Shown one piece after another: positions 27,610 to 35,790 of a DNA stretch of 36,867 nt; within the stretch, counting starts at the first letter, position 1; every line of letters starts with the position of its first letter. A program made the position numbers and the translations under genes. The stretch comes from Nemertoderma westbladi (lineage: Eukaryota; Xenacoelomorpha; Nemertodermatida; Nemertodermatidae), in contig JAUCBJ010004738.1 of NCBI GenBank assembly GCA_032718475.1, positions 1-36,867 on the forward strand, in the 5' to 3' direction. Below the pieces are notes generated by a model. That model made no database searches, was not told the origin of the DNA, and worked only from the letters and a program-made list of their open reading frames with translations.

Positions 27610-28022
27610 CTCTTAATATATACAGTAGCAGTAGGTAATATAATGTAGCTGCAAGGCAGAATGCCGATAGTAGTAGTAGTAGGCATATATTACCTGAGAT
27701 AAATTTCAACATTCGCCCATTTAGTAAAGCTATTATTTCAGATAACTTTACACTATGGTAACAGGCATGGAAATAGAATTGGTACCGAATCTAAAAGGAA
27801 TTTTTAAAATAGAAGCTCCAGCTTTCCAAGCTGCACGACTTTACAAAGAGAGGTTTCTTCCTGCTGTGTTATCTGGCACCTAGTGACGATGGCATGCGCC
27901 TATTTACGAGCGGCCGTCTCCTAGTACACAGTAGCAGTAGCAACCAAGTGTCATTAACACCTTCAAATTCCTCATGGTTACGCAGAACGTTCTTCCAGTG
28001 TCCTATTATACACACAGTAGGA

Positions 28023-28045
28023 TTGATGGGATTTTATCCCATCAA
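28023..28045. other. Perfect 9-bp stem hairpin
   Basis: TTGATGGGA and TCCCATCAA are exact reverse complements separated by the 5-base loop TTTTA. It lies about 170 bp before the LINE ORF1 ATG, so it could belong to the LINE 5' UTR, but that is inference. Confidence 0.6.
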
Positions 28046-28216
28046 CAACAGTACTACACTGAACTTTTACTTTCGGGCCTACAGACTTTTTCTGCTGTAC
28101 TGGTCTAAATACAAATATACCTGTGTACTGATTTTGGATTTGTTTTATATAAACTATTAATCTTTAACTCCATTTTCCTCCCCTACCCGTTGGACGCTGC
28201 CCTGCTGCCCACAGGG

Positions 28217-29269
28217 ATGGGCGACGCTGAGGATTCCGATATTAGTTGTTCTCATATAGCGAACGATGTCCTGGGCCTGGCCTACATTTGGTGTGCTCAT
28301 AACCGGGGAATGCACCCAATTTCAATAGTCACAGTCCTTGGACCGTGGCCTAGATTTTCGGACGCTCAGTTGTGTTCGCTTTCTGACAGAAACGTCCAAA
28401 AGCAGGATTTTTCTAAAAATCGACAGCAGGGCGACTCGCTCCGACGTAATATCACCATGGATATAATCGCGATGTTTGAGTATCCCGGGTTTCTGAATTT
28501 ATCCCCGAAGCCGATATTTATTCCTCGCGATTTATCCACTATTCCTCCGTTTAGTACTACGGAATCTGACATTGTATTTCTTCTCAATAAGATTAGTGGT
28601 CTGCAGGACCGCGTGGCGGTACTTGAGAATGAGGGGAAGGTGGGTACAGACAGACACGTCTACCCCTCCCCCCCTCTCAAACGAAGGATTCCCATATTCA
28701 GGATACATTTCCGGTTAATCCAACTGATAAGGGTACCGGTATCGGTAACTCTTCAAGCATACCCTGTACAAACGCTGTACAAACATCCAATCCAGCACAT
28801 TCTGACACGGACAAACGCCAACAGAAGAACAAAAACAATAAGAACAAAAACGTGGTTCGGGAGTCTGTCCCAGCTGCTGCGATTGCTGATGACTGCTCCG
28901 ACTCGTCTGATTCTGATTGCGTTGAAGTTGATTCTCAGCGACAAATTAATTACGGTAAGGGACGTGATTCTGTGCGAGGTGTGGATAATCGTCCGTTTGT
29001 CAAAATCGGGAGGAACAACCGGCCAGCTAAACATCCAAATAATACTTCACGTAGTCAGTTTAATCGGTCTCGTGATGGTCGTGTAATTAGAGGTACCGGT
29101 AATGCTTCTAAGGCGGCATTCGACACAGTGGAACCCTTCCAAAAGCTGTTTCTTTCTGGCTGCGGTTTAAATGTTACCTCAGAGCAAATAGCCAAGTATC
29201 TACACGACTCGCTAGGTTTTAGTGTTAGATGCTACCCGATTGGAAGGAACACGAATAAAACCTACAAAT
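28217..29269 (+). pseudogene. LINE ORF1, 5' part (frameshifted, then cut by a transposon)
   Basis: This encodes the N-terminal part of the LINE ORF1 protein, an RNA-binding chaperone-like partner of ORF2 in the element's RNP. The first ATG of the open frame is 28217; the open stretch upstream back to 28190 has no ATG. Residues 1-115 resemble the N-terminal domain I associate with invertebrate CR1-type ORF1 proteins, ending in the pattern RRNITMDIIAMF ... PRDLSTIPPF. A coiled-coil-like stretch (LLNKISGLQDRVAVLENE) follows at about 122-139. The frame is lost near 28661-28677, at a C4-T-C7 tract: the next part (from about 28663) is open only in the frame one base back, consistent with loss of one C. 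That part is a polar, basic linker (NKNNKNKN, an acidic SDSSDSD patch) leading into the first half of an RRM-like domain, KLFLSGCGLNVTSEQIAKYL. The coding sequence stops at the transposon end at 29270. The frameshift could be a sequencing error. Confidence 0.8.
29266..29269. repeat. Target-site duplication AAAT, left copy
   Basis: AAAT directly abuts the left terminal inverted repeat, and its partner is at 32280-32283. The reading frame of LINE ORF1 supports this choice: with one copy of AAAT kept, the two ORF1 halves join in phase. A 5-bp AAATC duplication is the alternative, but it would leave one unmatched base at the right end. Confidence 0.8.
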
Positions 29270-29296
29270 CGTCGGCTTCGTGCGAAAACGTCTTAT
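29270..29296. repeat. Left terminal inverted repeat of the DNA transposon
   Basis: The 27 bp starting CGTCGGCTTC match the reverse complement of 32253-32279 except at positions 11 (G/A), 20 (C/G) and 24 (T/G). The inner part, TGCGAAAA-GTC-TAT, is a motif that also occurs in subterminal copies. Confidence 0.88.
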
Positions 29297-29734
29297 GTTG
29301 TAGAAATTTCGTTTTGAGAAAAGGCGAAAAAACTGTTTAGTTTAGTTAAAAAGATACAATTTTAAACAAAATTTGGGCACCAGTGATAATTTTGTACGGC
29401 AATACTACCTATCAGCATAGTTTCCTAAAAAAAACAATCCAACCATTTGATAATAAAGATACGACGTTTCAGCACTTGATTTTACTCACAAGTTGTCTTA
29501 GATACGTCATTTAGGCAGGTACATCGAATGCGAGTGTATATAACTGTGGAAGCAACTTAATTGATCTGTTAGTAGAAGTGCAGAAAATGCATGGAATTGG
29601 GGTTATCAAGGTGTCATGAAGTTCCATTCGGGGAGAAACAAAAAAAGGTATAATTATTTCGCTTTTCATTATTATTTATTTAGCTTTATTATTTAGCTTA
29701 CCAGTACTCAGTACAGCAGTTCAATAAAGTTATT
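29297..29734. other. Left non-coding arm of the DNA transposon with subterminal motif copies
   Basis: No coding sequence is seen. Two degenerate relatives of the inner TIR motif occur here in the orientation of the right end: GATACGACGTTTCAGCA at 29458-29474 and AGATACGTCATTTA at 29500-29513. They are candidate transposase-binding sites. The 15-bp string TTAGATACGTCATTT at 29498-29512 is repeated exactly at 32090-32104 in the right arm. Confidence 0.55.
29675..29690 (-). terminator. Two poly(A) signals for the transposase gene
   Basis: On the minus strand AATAAA occurs at 29685-29690 and again at 29675-29680, starting about 45-60 bases past the stop codon at 29735-29737. The position and strand fit mRNA 3' end formation for the 695-aa gene. 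The region is AT-rich, so chance occurrence is possible. Confidence 0.5.
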
Positions 29735-31822
29735 TTAACGGGTTCGCTTCGAGATATTATTGTGGGGAATTTCATCATAGAATGAGTGAGAATCTCGAGG
29801 TATAACCTTCTTTAAATCTTGTAAATCGTCCCACTTATCCATAGAGATGGGGACCCTCGATTTATGCAGTTGTTTGGGTTTAGAGTTAGAACCATTTAAG
29901 CTTGTACGGCAACGGGAAGGTATCTCACGCCAATCATCCTTAAAATCTAACTTATAGAGTATCTTACCATTATGGTACATATATGCGCGGACATCAGTAA
30001 CGCATGGGTCTCCTTTGACTTTCCCAGGCCGTACCGATGGATAGACAAGACTTTCTGAATAACACTTGAACGCAGAGAAGTCTAAGTATTCAACATGGTA
30101 AGGATTCTTCGGTGCCTTTCTAGCTGACTGTGCCATGGCAGAGTACATTGAAGGAAGATAAATATTAAGGTTTTCTACAGCGCGACCTATGGTACTATGT
30201 ACAGAATCACATTTCATTTCCGTATGTCCTGATACCAGGAACTTTTGAGTTATAGACACCCCCTGATCTGTCGCCAAGCCAAGCAATGCATTACTCATTA
30301 CTGCATTCCTATTCTGATACCCGCAACCATCAGACCACAAGATTATTTCTTTGGAGCCGCTCGCGATCAGGTTACTGCAATGTTTAACTGCAATAGAAGA
30401 AAATTCATTGGAGGAAACTCCCCCCTCAGTTTCATCCCACATAAAACAATTAACATCTCCTGTGTGTTCGTCAAAAAACGTCCAATTATGCACCTTTAAC
30501 TTCATCTTGTAGTACATGGTCGATGCTTTAGTTAGAGGGCACAGCAGCGTCTGTTGCATATCTACTGAGGCAACATTCCTATTTGGCACTGCATTTTCTG
30601 CCCAATCTTTAGCCATTTCTGCCTTGGCTGCTTTGTATTTTATTTCATGCAGATCAAATATTTCCTTGTCCAAGTTTCCCTTTAAATAATATTCGTGCAC
30701 ATCACACCTATCTTTTCGAGGACGATAAAGAGCTAGATTAAGATCATGAAATACAACCGTGAATTTAGCTATTTTAAGCGGATCAACTCCATCCTCTTTT
30801 GCTCTTTTAGTGTATTCTTCATGAAGGGCTACGTGAGACACCCATGTTGGCTCTAAGTAAAATTTGTTTGTGGATTTCCTGCAATAGTGCGATTCCATTT
30901 TTGGTAAACTTTTTAACCATTGTTTTAAATGGTTGTTTCGTTTTATATCATTATGTTTCCTCACGCAAAGCTTACGCTTGTTGGTGTTTCGCTGATTGTA
31001 TCTAGTACTGGTATGTTGCAGGTTCATACTAACAGAAGATTTGGACTCAGTACCAGACATCACCCAACCTCTGACTTGTTTTTCTCCCATGCCTAATGTG
31101 CTTAGAAACATTTTCTTACAAACTCGAACTATTTTATCATCCTTCTTCAAATGATAGGAAAACGTCCGAGATTTCCGCGTAGTAATATTTGATTTGGTTT
31201 TAGTTAGGCCAACCAATGCCCGAATATGTGCCCTCTTAGAATCCCATGTTGGTAATCCCCAAAAGGCTTCAAACAATTTATTCCTGTCGACATCAGAAAA
31301 AATGCTTGACTCGCATTGAATGCCTCTTTTTTGTCCACGTTTAAACCTGCAGCCACAACCATCTCGCATCTGCCTGGGTTTGGATATTCCGCCCTTTTGG
31401 TTAACATATTCTTCTCCAAGCAACCGTTTTTTCTTTGTTATATTTCGCCGCCAAAATTCTGGTCTCCCCTTTATGCAGCGTTTGCGTTTCTTCAATACAG
31501 GCGACTCAACAGTGATTTGCTTCTTATTAATATTCTCCTCAGATTCCGGTGTATTTTTTATCTTGGTACCGGTACGAGCACATGTCGGATCAGAGTCAGA
31601 ACCTGTATCAGTGTTATCATTGGTTGAGGATGGTACATAATCACTATCACAGTCATCTGAATCCGAATGAAAACCAGGAAATACCGAACCGCCTGTTTCA
31701 TTTGTATCACAATAACTAAGGGCTGCAGATGTAGAATCTACTATAACTTCTTCGACTAAATCATTAAGATCTATAGAAAGCAGATCTATTAGTTCCTTGG
31801 GAACCGTGTTCCTTTCGCCCAT
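29735..31822 (-). CDS. Probable transposase, RNase H-like (DDE/DDD) fold, 695 aa
   Basis: Single uninterrupted frame from ATG (31820-31822) to TAA, with no intron needed. Residues 50-80 are acidic and Ser/Asp-rich; basic clusters KKRKR (111-115) and TKKKR (129-133) are possible nuclear signals. At 154-205 a Cys-containing stretch, DGCGCRFKRGQKRGIQC, leads into a helical region, LFEAFWGLPTWDSKRAHI. Other landmarks are FSYHL (221-225), VRVCKKMFLSTLGM (232-245) and ESHYCR (310-315). The catalytic-looking core is Asp421 (SVDMQQT), Asp498 (WSDGCGYQNRN) and Glu535 or Asp539 (GHTEMKCD), an order and spacing expected of an RNase H-fold transposase. I recall this layout from uncharacterised invertebrate proteins with an S-D-x-C-G-x-Q-N-R-N motif, possibly the DUF7869 group; that name is from memory. 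Its place between matched inverted repeats with a target duplication supports a transposase role. It could instead be a passenger gene, but no other gene in the element competes. Confidence 0.8.
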   Translation of the reverse strand: MGERNTVPKELIDLLSIDLNDLVEEVIVDSTSAALSYCDTNETGGSVFPGFHSDSDDCDSDYVPSSTNDNTDTGSDSDPTCARTGTKIKNTPESEENINKKQITVESPVLKKRKRCIKGRPEFWRRNITKKKRLLGEEYVNQKGGISKPRQMRDGCGCRFKRGQKRGIQCESSIFSDVDRNKLFEAFWGLPTWDSKRAHIRALVGLTKTKSNITTRKSRTFSYHLKKDDKIVRVCKKMFLSTLGMGEKQVRGWVMSGTESKSSVSMNLQHTSTRYNQRNTNKRKLCVRKHNDIKRNNHLKQWLKSLPKMESHYCRKSTNKFYLEPTWVSHVALHEEYTKRAKEDGVDPLKIAKFTVVFHDLNLALYRPRKDRCDVHEYYLKGNLDKEIFDLHEIKYKAAKAEMAKDWAENAVPNRNVASVDMQQTLLCPLTKASTMYYKMKLKVHNWTFFDEHTGDVNCFMWDETEGGVSSNEFSSIAVKHCSNLIASGSKEIILWSDGCGYQNRNAVMSNALLGLATDQGVSITQKFLVSGHTEMKCDSVHSTIGRAVENLNIYLPSMYSAMAQSARKAPKNPYHVEYLDFSAFKCYSESLVYPSVRPGKVKGDPCVTDVRAYMYHNGKILYKLDFKDDWREIPSRCRTSLNGSNSKPKQLHKSRVPISMDKWDDLQDLKKVIPRDSHSFYDEIPHNNISKRTR

Positions 31823-32252
31823 TATGCTGTGATGATAAAATACAAATACAAAGTACTCTGTACGGGACGTACATTCCTAAACATATAATCACGTGTACCG
31901 GTAGCATGCACTAGTGTCAATTGCAGTTATTAGTATTGTTTTAAATTACCCACACTGACAGATTATGTTGTAGAACCTCTTATTGTCCAATTAAAAGTCA
32001 TATAACATACGACCTTTTCGCATATAACTATATTTTATATTATGATTGGTTACTTCTGTCCATTATTCAGCATTGAACTGGAATACTTTTTAGATACGTC
32101 ATTTTCGCACAAACGTTTTTTAGATAAGACATTTAGATTAAAGTCTATAACTCGATATCTGATTGGCCAATCAATTTGACGTTTCTACAGTATATGCATT
32201 ACGCCCTCTAGTGTCATATAAGCACATAACCCAAATTTCACAAAAAATTTGG
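31823..32252 (-). promoter_or_regulatory. Right non-coding arm, probable transposase promoter region
   Basis: This arm lies upstream of the minus-strand transposase. It holds a CACGTG E-box palindrome at 31890-31895 and several CCAAT/ATTGG boxes (near 31988, 32044 and 32161), the last within the perfect palindrome GATTGGCCAATC at 32161-32172. AT-rich TATA-like strings are present, but no single TATA box stands out. Subterminal motif copies lie at 32007-32023 and 32092-32109, with a weaker one at 32120-32134. The promoter role is inferred from position. Confidence 0.4.
32007..32023. repeat. Subterminal copy of the right TIR core
   Basis: ATACGACCTTTTCGCAT here is a perfect 17-bp direct repeat of 32253-32269, which is part of the right TIR. 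A variant, AGATACGTCATTTTCGCA, lies between them at 32092-32109. Repeated subterminal motifs often act as transposase-binding sites in DNA transposons; that role here is inferred. Confidence 0.7.
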
Positions 32253-32279
32253 ATACGACCTTTTCGCATGAAGCCGACG
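32253..32279. repeat. Right terminal inverted repeat of the DNA transposon
   Basis: The last ten bases, GAAGCCGACG, are the exact complement of the left terminus, and 24 of 27 positions match overall. AAAT follows immediately at 32280-32283. Confidence 0.88.
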
Positions 32280-32283
32280 AAAT
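32280..32283. repeat. Target-site duplication AAAT, right copy
   Basis: Partner of 29266-29269. It is followed at once by LINE ORF1 sequence, CATTCATTATATCG, in the frame expected from the left half. Confidence 0.8.
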
Positions 32284-32645
32284 CATTCATTATATCGTGT
32301 AGAGCTGGTGAGGTCGACGCGATGTTTAATGGTGACCTCTGGCCCGAGTATTCTACTCTAAGCTACTTCGAGTCGAGACCTCGGGTATCGGGCAGCTCAG
32401 CTCGGAAATCTACTCCAGTTATTAACCCGACACAACGCGAACCGGAGGGTGCCGGAGTTGCCAACACAGCCGGAGACCATCCCCTCGATCGTACCGTATC
32501 GGTTGGATCCAACGGCCCCTCTACAACTGATTCGGTCTTATCTGATACGGAACCTGGTAAGCCCGGAGATATCAGTCATGTTGTAACTAACAATTTGGGT
32601 GACAACCGTTTCACCCACCTACCTGATGATCCTCCCCAGGGCTAG
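32284..32645 (+). pseudogene. LINE ORF1, 3' part (C-terminal half of the RRM-like domain and tail)
   Basis: This is the detached C-terminal part of ORF1. It begins SFIISCRAGEVDAMF and continues NGDLWPEYSTLSYFESRPR, which corresponds to the second half of the RRM-like fold of CR1-type ORF1 proteins: a beta strand, a helix with a spaced Leu/Met position, the Trp-Pro pair and a closing basic strand. After it comes a Pro/Gly/Ser/Thr/Asp-rich tail to the TAG at 32643-32645. The first residue continues the codon phase of 29266-29269. An apparent longer frame upstream (to 32163) reads through the transposon's right end and is not native. ORF2 starts 139 bp further on. Confidence 0.85.
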
Positions 32646-32784
32646 GCACTCTATATCATCTTTTTTATAAATGCGGGTATACCATCAATGTATTATATTT
32701 TATATATATATATGTTAATAGTTATTTTATTTTCGTACAACAAATTTGTAAAAATATAATTATTTTTTAAATAACGACTTTAAT
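32646..32784 (+). other. ORF1-ORF2 spacer of the LINE
   Basis: A 139-bp, strongly AT-rich spacer with a short TA-dinucleotide run near 32699-32712 and T- and A-runs. There is no overlap between the two ORFs, so ORF2 translation would need reinitiation or another mechanism, which the sequence does not reveal. Confidence 0.6.
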
Positions 32785-35658
32785 ATGGCAATTACAGTCT
32801 CAATTGTTATACTGTTGGTCCTAATGGCGTCTTTATCTAATGATATTAGTGTTTCCCCATCGCATTGCGGTTTAAAAATTGCATCGTATAACTGCAATTC
32901 AATACGCACACCAAGTTCTAGATTTGCAATAAGGGAACTTTGTGATAACTCGTGCGATATAATTTTTATTCAGGAACTTATGTCACCTATCCAAGAGTTA
33001 GGTTTATTGAATGATTTGGATAACAGATATTTTGGGAGAGGCATCTCCCCTGTTGATACGTCATCCGAACTTCTAAGAGGTAGGCCGCATGGAGGGCTAG
33101 GCATATTATATAAAAAGGACATTGCGAGTCATGTTGTTATTATTGATTTTGATGATAACAGAATTTTTGGAATTCGTGTTACAGTAGACAGTGGTCAGTC
33201 TATTTTGTTATTAAATTTATATCTACCTTTTCAATGTGCGGAGCACGATGACGACTGGTTAAACTGTTTAGGCAAACTTGGTTCAATTTTTGATAGCACT
33301 AATACCAGCTACTGTTTTGCAATAGGCGATTTTAATGCTGGTGTAGGTACTGATTATTACTCGTATCTATCCACTTGGTGTGAAGAGAATGACGCCTCTA
33401 TATGCGATACAGAAATATTGCCACGTGATACTTTCACTTTTGTGAGCGCGGCGCATGGGTCGCGTTCATGGTTAGACCATGTTGTCTGTACTGATGCCGC
33501 AAAGGCTTTTGTCAATGGTGTTGACGTGCTGTATGACATGGCGGTTACTGACCACATGCCTTTTACTATTGATCTTGATTTCACGTTTGGAAATTTATCG
33601 AAGTCAGATAATACAACTGAAGCAGTTAGACATGAGTTTGAGTCGACAGACTGGTCTAAGGCCACAGAAACGCATATAGAGGCATATAGAAATTCACTTA
33701 ATTCTCTACTACCCAATATTACAGTACCAGGCTCTCTTTATACTTGTACGAATAGCCAGTGTGATTGCCCCAATCACACTGCCTCCATTGATTCTTTGTA
33801 TAGTGATATCATTTCAGCAATTAGATCCGCCGCTCATACAACGCTTCCTATTAAACGTACAGCTAATCCTAATGATATCAAAAATGTTCCTGGATGGAAC
33901 GACTATATTAAGGAATACTACGACAATTCTCGTTTCCATTTCAAAATGTGGCGCAACCATGGTTGTCCTCGGTTTGGCCCTATTTTTGATCAGTATATGA
34001 GCACGAAGTGCCAGTTTAAACGGGTTATGCGGCAATGTAAACGCGACGATCGGCAGATTCGTTCAAACCGCCTTGCCGAATCGCTTTACAGTAATAATAT
34101 GAACAAGTTTTGGTATAACGTTAAGAAAAATTGTTGTGCTAAAGTCCCGCTGTCATCTAAAATAGGTACAGCTGTTGGAGAACAAAACATATGTAAGATG
34201 TTTAAAGATAAATTCTCGAATTTATACAATTCTGTTAATGATGACACTCTAAAAGAATCAGTGGAGCGCAAGTTACAAAGTATTGTGTTTTCTAATGATA
34301 TGTTAGTTAAAACTGCTGAGGTCGTTGTTGCTATTGATGCTATGGCCAATGGCAAATGCGCCGGCCCAGACGAATTATTCAGTGAACATTTTAAGAATGG
34401 CCCTGTAAACTTATATAAAACGCTAGCTCTTTTGTTTTCAGCAATTAATATACATGGTTATATTCCAGAACCTCTTATTGAGTCGTTCATTATTCCATTG
34501 GTTAAGGACAAAAATGCCGACATAACGGATGTTGATAACTATCGTGGTATAGCAACAGCGACTGTATGCAGTAAGATATTGGAACTAATTTATCTTGATC
34601 GATATGCTTCGTTTCTTTATACATCAAACTCTCAGTTCGGATTCAAGTCAGACCTAGGCACTGAACTATGTGTCTACGCTTTGAAAGAAACTATTCAACA
34701 TTATATTATAAATGACAGTCCTGTTTTTGTAGTATTCCTTGACTCGTCGAAGGCCTTCGACTTGGTGAACCATTACAAATTATTTTCGAAGCTTATCGAC
34801 AGGAATGTTCCTTTATTTTTTATTCGCATTATACGGTTTTGGTACAGATTTCAACATCTTTCTGTCCGGTGGGGAGGTTGCGTGTCTGTTTCGTTCACTG
34901 TATCCAACGGTACGAAACAGGGCGGGATCTTGTCACCGAGATTCTACAACCTTTATGTAGATGATCTCAGTGTCGAGTTCACCGAATCAGGCGTCGGCTG
35001 TGTTGTCAGTGGCCAGCGGGCTAACCACTTTATATATGCTGATGACATAGCCTTGGCTTCTAATTCTATACATGGGCTCAACACTCTTATACAGATATAT
35101 GAAAAATATGCAGATTCCCATTCCATTAAAGTGAATGTCAAAAAATCTAAGCTCATGATATTTACACCTAAAACAAATAAAAATTTACTTGCAAACAATA
35201 TTACTGTTAATTGTTCGAAATTGGAGACTGTTTCTGAATACAAATACTTGGGTCACATAATACATAACTCAACAGATGATAACTTTGATATTTTAAATCA
35301 ACTCCATAGTTTGTATAAACGTGGGAATCTGCTTATTTCTAAATTTAAATTTTGTTCTAGAACTATCAAGCGTAAATTGTTCCAATGCTTTTGTACGCAA
35401 TTTTATTGCAATGCATTGTGGTCCAGGCGAAATCTCAGTCTCAGCATATATAACAAACTGCGCGTTGGCTATAACAATATTGCTAGGCGTCTATTCGGGT
35501 ACAGCTACGACTGTAGCGTTTCACTAATGTTCGGGGAACTCAACTTACCCAAATTTTGTCACATTAGATTCAATGCAATAAATTCGTTGTTCCGCCGTGT
35601 CGACAATAGTGAAAATAGTATTGTACGGGCGGTTGCATTGGCCACTATTCATACATAA
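32785..35658 (+). CDS. LINE ORF2: AP-endonuclease and reverse transcriptase, 957 aa
   Basis: This is the enzyme that nicks target DNA and copies the LINE RNA there (target-primed reverse transcription). The endonuclease spans about residues 30-265 with the expected residues: Asn36 (YNCNS), Glu64 (FIQE), Tyr146 (LYLP), Asp182 and Asn184 (GDFNAG), Asp231 (SWLDHV), and Asp256-His257 (TDH). The reverse transcriptase spans about 515-800: GPDE (527-530), the block-A Asp653 in FLDSSKAFD, KQGGILSP (711-718) and the catalytic YADD (751-754). The 800-957 region is the usual poorly conserved C-terminal part with several Cys; I see no RNase H domain. No stop or frameshift interrupts it. The ATG at 32785 precedes a hydrophobic stretch; Met14 is an alternative start. 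The stop codon is the site of a later MITE-like insertion, but the codon is TAA with or without it. The clade (CR1, L2 or a relative) is not certain. Confidence 0.93.
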   Translation: MAITVSIVILLVLMASLSNDISVSPSHCGLKIASYNCNSIRTPSSRFAIRELCDNSCDIIFIQELMSPIQELGLLNDLDNRYFGRGISPVDTSSELLRGRPHGGLGILYKKDIASHVVIIDFDDNRIFGIRVTVDSGQSILLLNLYLPFQCAEHDDDWLNCLGKLGSIFDSTNTSYCFAIGDFNAGVGTDYYSYLSTWCEENDASICDTEILPRDTFTFVSAAHGSRSWLDHVVCTDAAKAFVNGVDVLYDMAVTDHMPFTIDLDFTFGNLSKSDNTTEAVRHEFESTDWSKATETHIEAYRNSLNSLLPNITVPGSLYTCTNSQCDCPNHTASIDSLYSDIISAIRSAAHTTLPIKRTANPNDIKNVPGWNDYIKEYYDNSRFHFKMWRNHGCPRFGPIFDQYMSTKCQFKRVMRQCKRDDRQIRSNRLAESLYSNNMNKFWYNVKKNCCAKVPLSSKIGTAVGEQNICKMFKDKFSNLYNSVNDDTLKESVERKLQSIVFSNDMLVKTAEVVVAIDAMANGKCAGPDELFSEHFKNGPVNLYKTLALLFSAINIHGYIPEPLIESFIIPLVKDKNADITDVDNYRGIATATVCSKILELIYLDRYASFLYTSNSQFGFKSDLGTELCVYALKETIQHYIINDSPVFVVFLDSSKAFDLVNHYKLFSKLIDRNVPLFFIRIIRFWYRFQHLSVRWGGCVSVSFTVSNGTKQGGILSPRFYNLYVDDLSVEFTESGVGCVVSGQRANHFIYADDIALASNSIHGLNTLIQIYEKYADSHSIKVNVKKSKLMIFTPKTNKNLLANNITVNCSKLETVSEYKYLGHIIHNSTDDNFDILNQLHSLYKRGNLLISKFKFCSRTIKRKLFQCFCTQFYCNALWSRRNLSLSIYNKLRVGYNNIARRLFGYSYDCSVSLMFGELNLPKFCHIRFNAINSLFRRVDNSENSIVRAVALATIHT
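35656..35657. repeat. TA target-site duplication, left copy
   Basis: TA precedes the left inverted repeat, and the partner TA is at 36341-36342. With this choice the terminal base of the element is A on the left and G on the right (complement C), followed by perfectly matching TCCAGTCCCTGG ends. TAA is also present on both sides, but offset by one base at the right. Confidence 0.65.
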
Positions 35659-35790
35659 TCCAGTCCCTGGCCTTAAGTCCCGTAGGAATTTCGAGGTGGA
35701 CGCCGTTTCTCACTTGAACTGGGTTTGGGGTCCAAAAATGAAGAAAAAAAATTGGGTAGACTTTTAGGTTCCTGGGCCTAAGTTTTTTAT
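35658..35790. repeat. Left long TIR of the MITE-like element
   Basis: From 35659, 47 of the first 55 bases match the reverse complement of the right end. The inner block TTGGGTAGACTTT ... GGTTCCTGGGC-TAAG also matches closely. A less conserved stretch of about 35 bp lies between the two blocks. Confidence 0.85.

Larger units (their letters stand above)
27206..28216. other. Non-coding AT-rich stretch, may include the LINE 5' UTR
   Basis: No convincing coding sequence is present. Small structures are a 21-bp tandem duplication at 27568-27609, a short AGT/TAG trinucleotide run near 27668-27681, and a 9-bp-stem hairpin at 28023-28045. The LINE 5' end must lie somewhere before the ORF1 ATG at 28217. 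Its exact position cannot be fixed because I could not match a target-site duplication to the 3' flank. Confidence 0.5.
29270..32279 (-). mobile_element. 3010-bp DNA transposon with 27-bp TIRs, nested in LINE ORF1
   Basis: A cut-and-paste type element. Its ends are inverted repeats that begin CGTCGGCTTC (left 29270-29296, right 32253-32279), matching at 24 of 27 positions and flanked by AAAT on both sides. It carries one long gene on the minus strand (29735-31822) with about 465 bp of non-coding sequence at each end. The insertion lies within the RRM-like domain of LINE ORF1 and interrupts it exactly. A 4-bp duplication and a three-acid RNase H-like protein would fit Sola-type elements among known superfamilies, but I recognise no diagnostic Sola sequence, so the superfamily is left open. 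The open transposase frame suggests a fairly recent arrival. Confidence 0.88.

Noticed and set aside
27459-27712. Two overlapping minus-strand open frames of about 70 aa
   Set aside because: They run through the 21-bp duplication and show no domain, no conserved pattern and no supporting context.
27894-28160. 88-aa + strand open frame before ORF1
   Set aside because: Composition and hydrophobic C-terminal part look like translated AT-rich DNA; it does not resemble any LINE protein.
28680-29086. Continuation of the first ORF1 frame past the C-run
   Set aside because: The protein loses all ORF1 character there, while the neighbouring frame carries the linker and RRM-like half, so this is out-of-frame read-through.
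29271-29340. Apparent C-terminal end of ORF1 (after NKTYK to the TAG at 29340)
   Set aside because: These residues are translated from the left end of the DNA transposon, not from the LINE.
32163-32283. Apparent N-terminal extension of the 32284-32645 frame
   Set aside because: It reads through the transposon's right arm and TIR, and the frame opens at a TTG, not a usual animal start.
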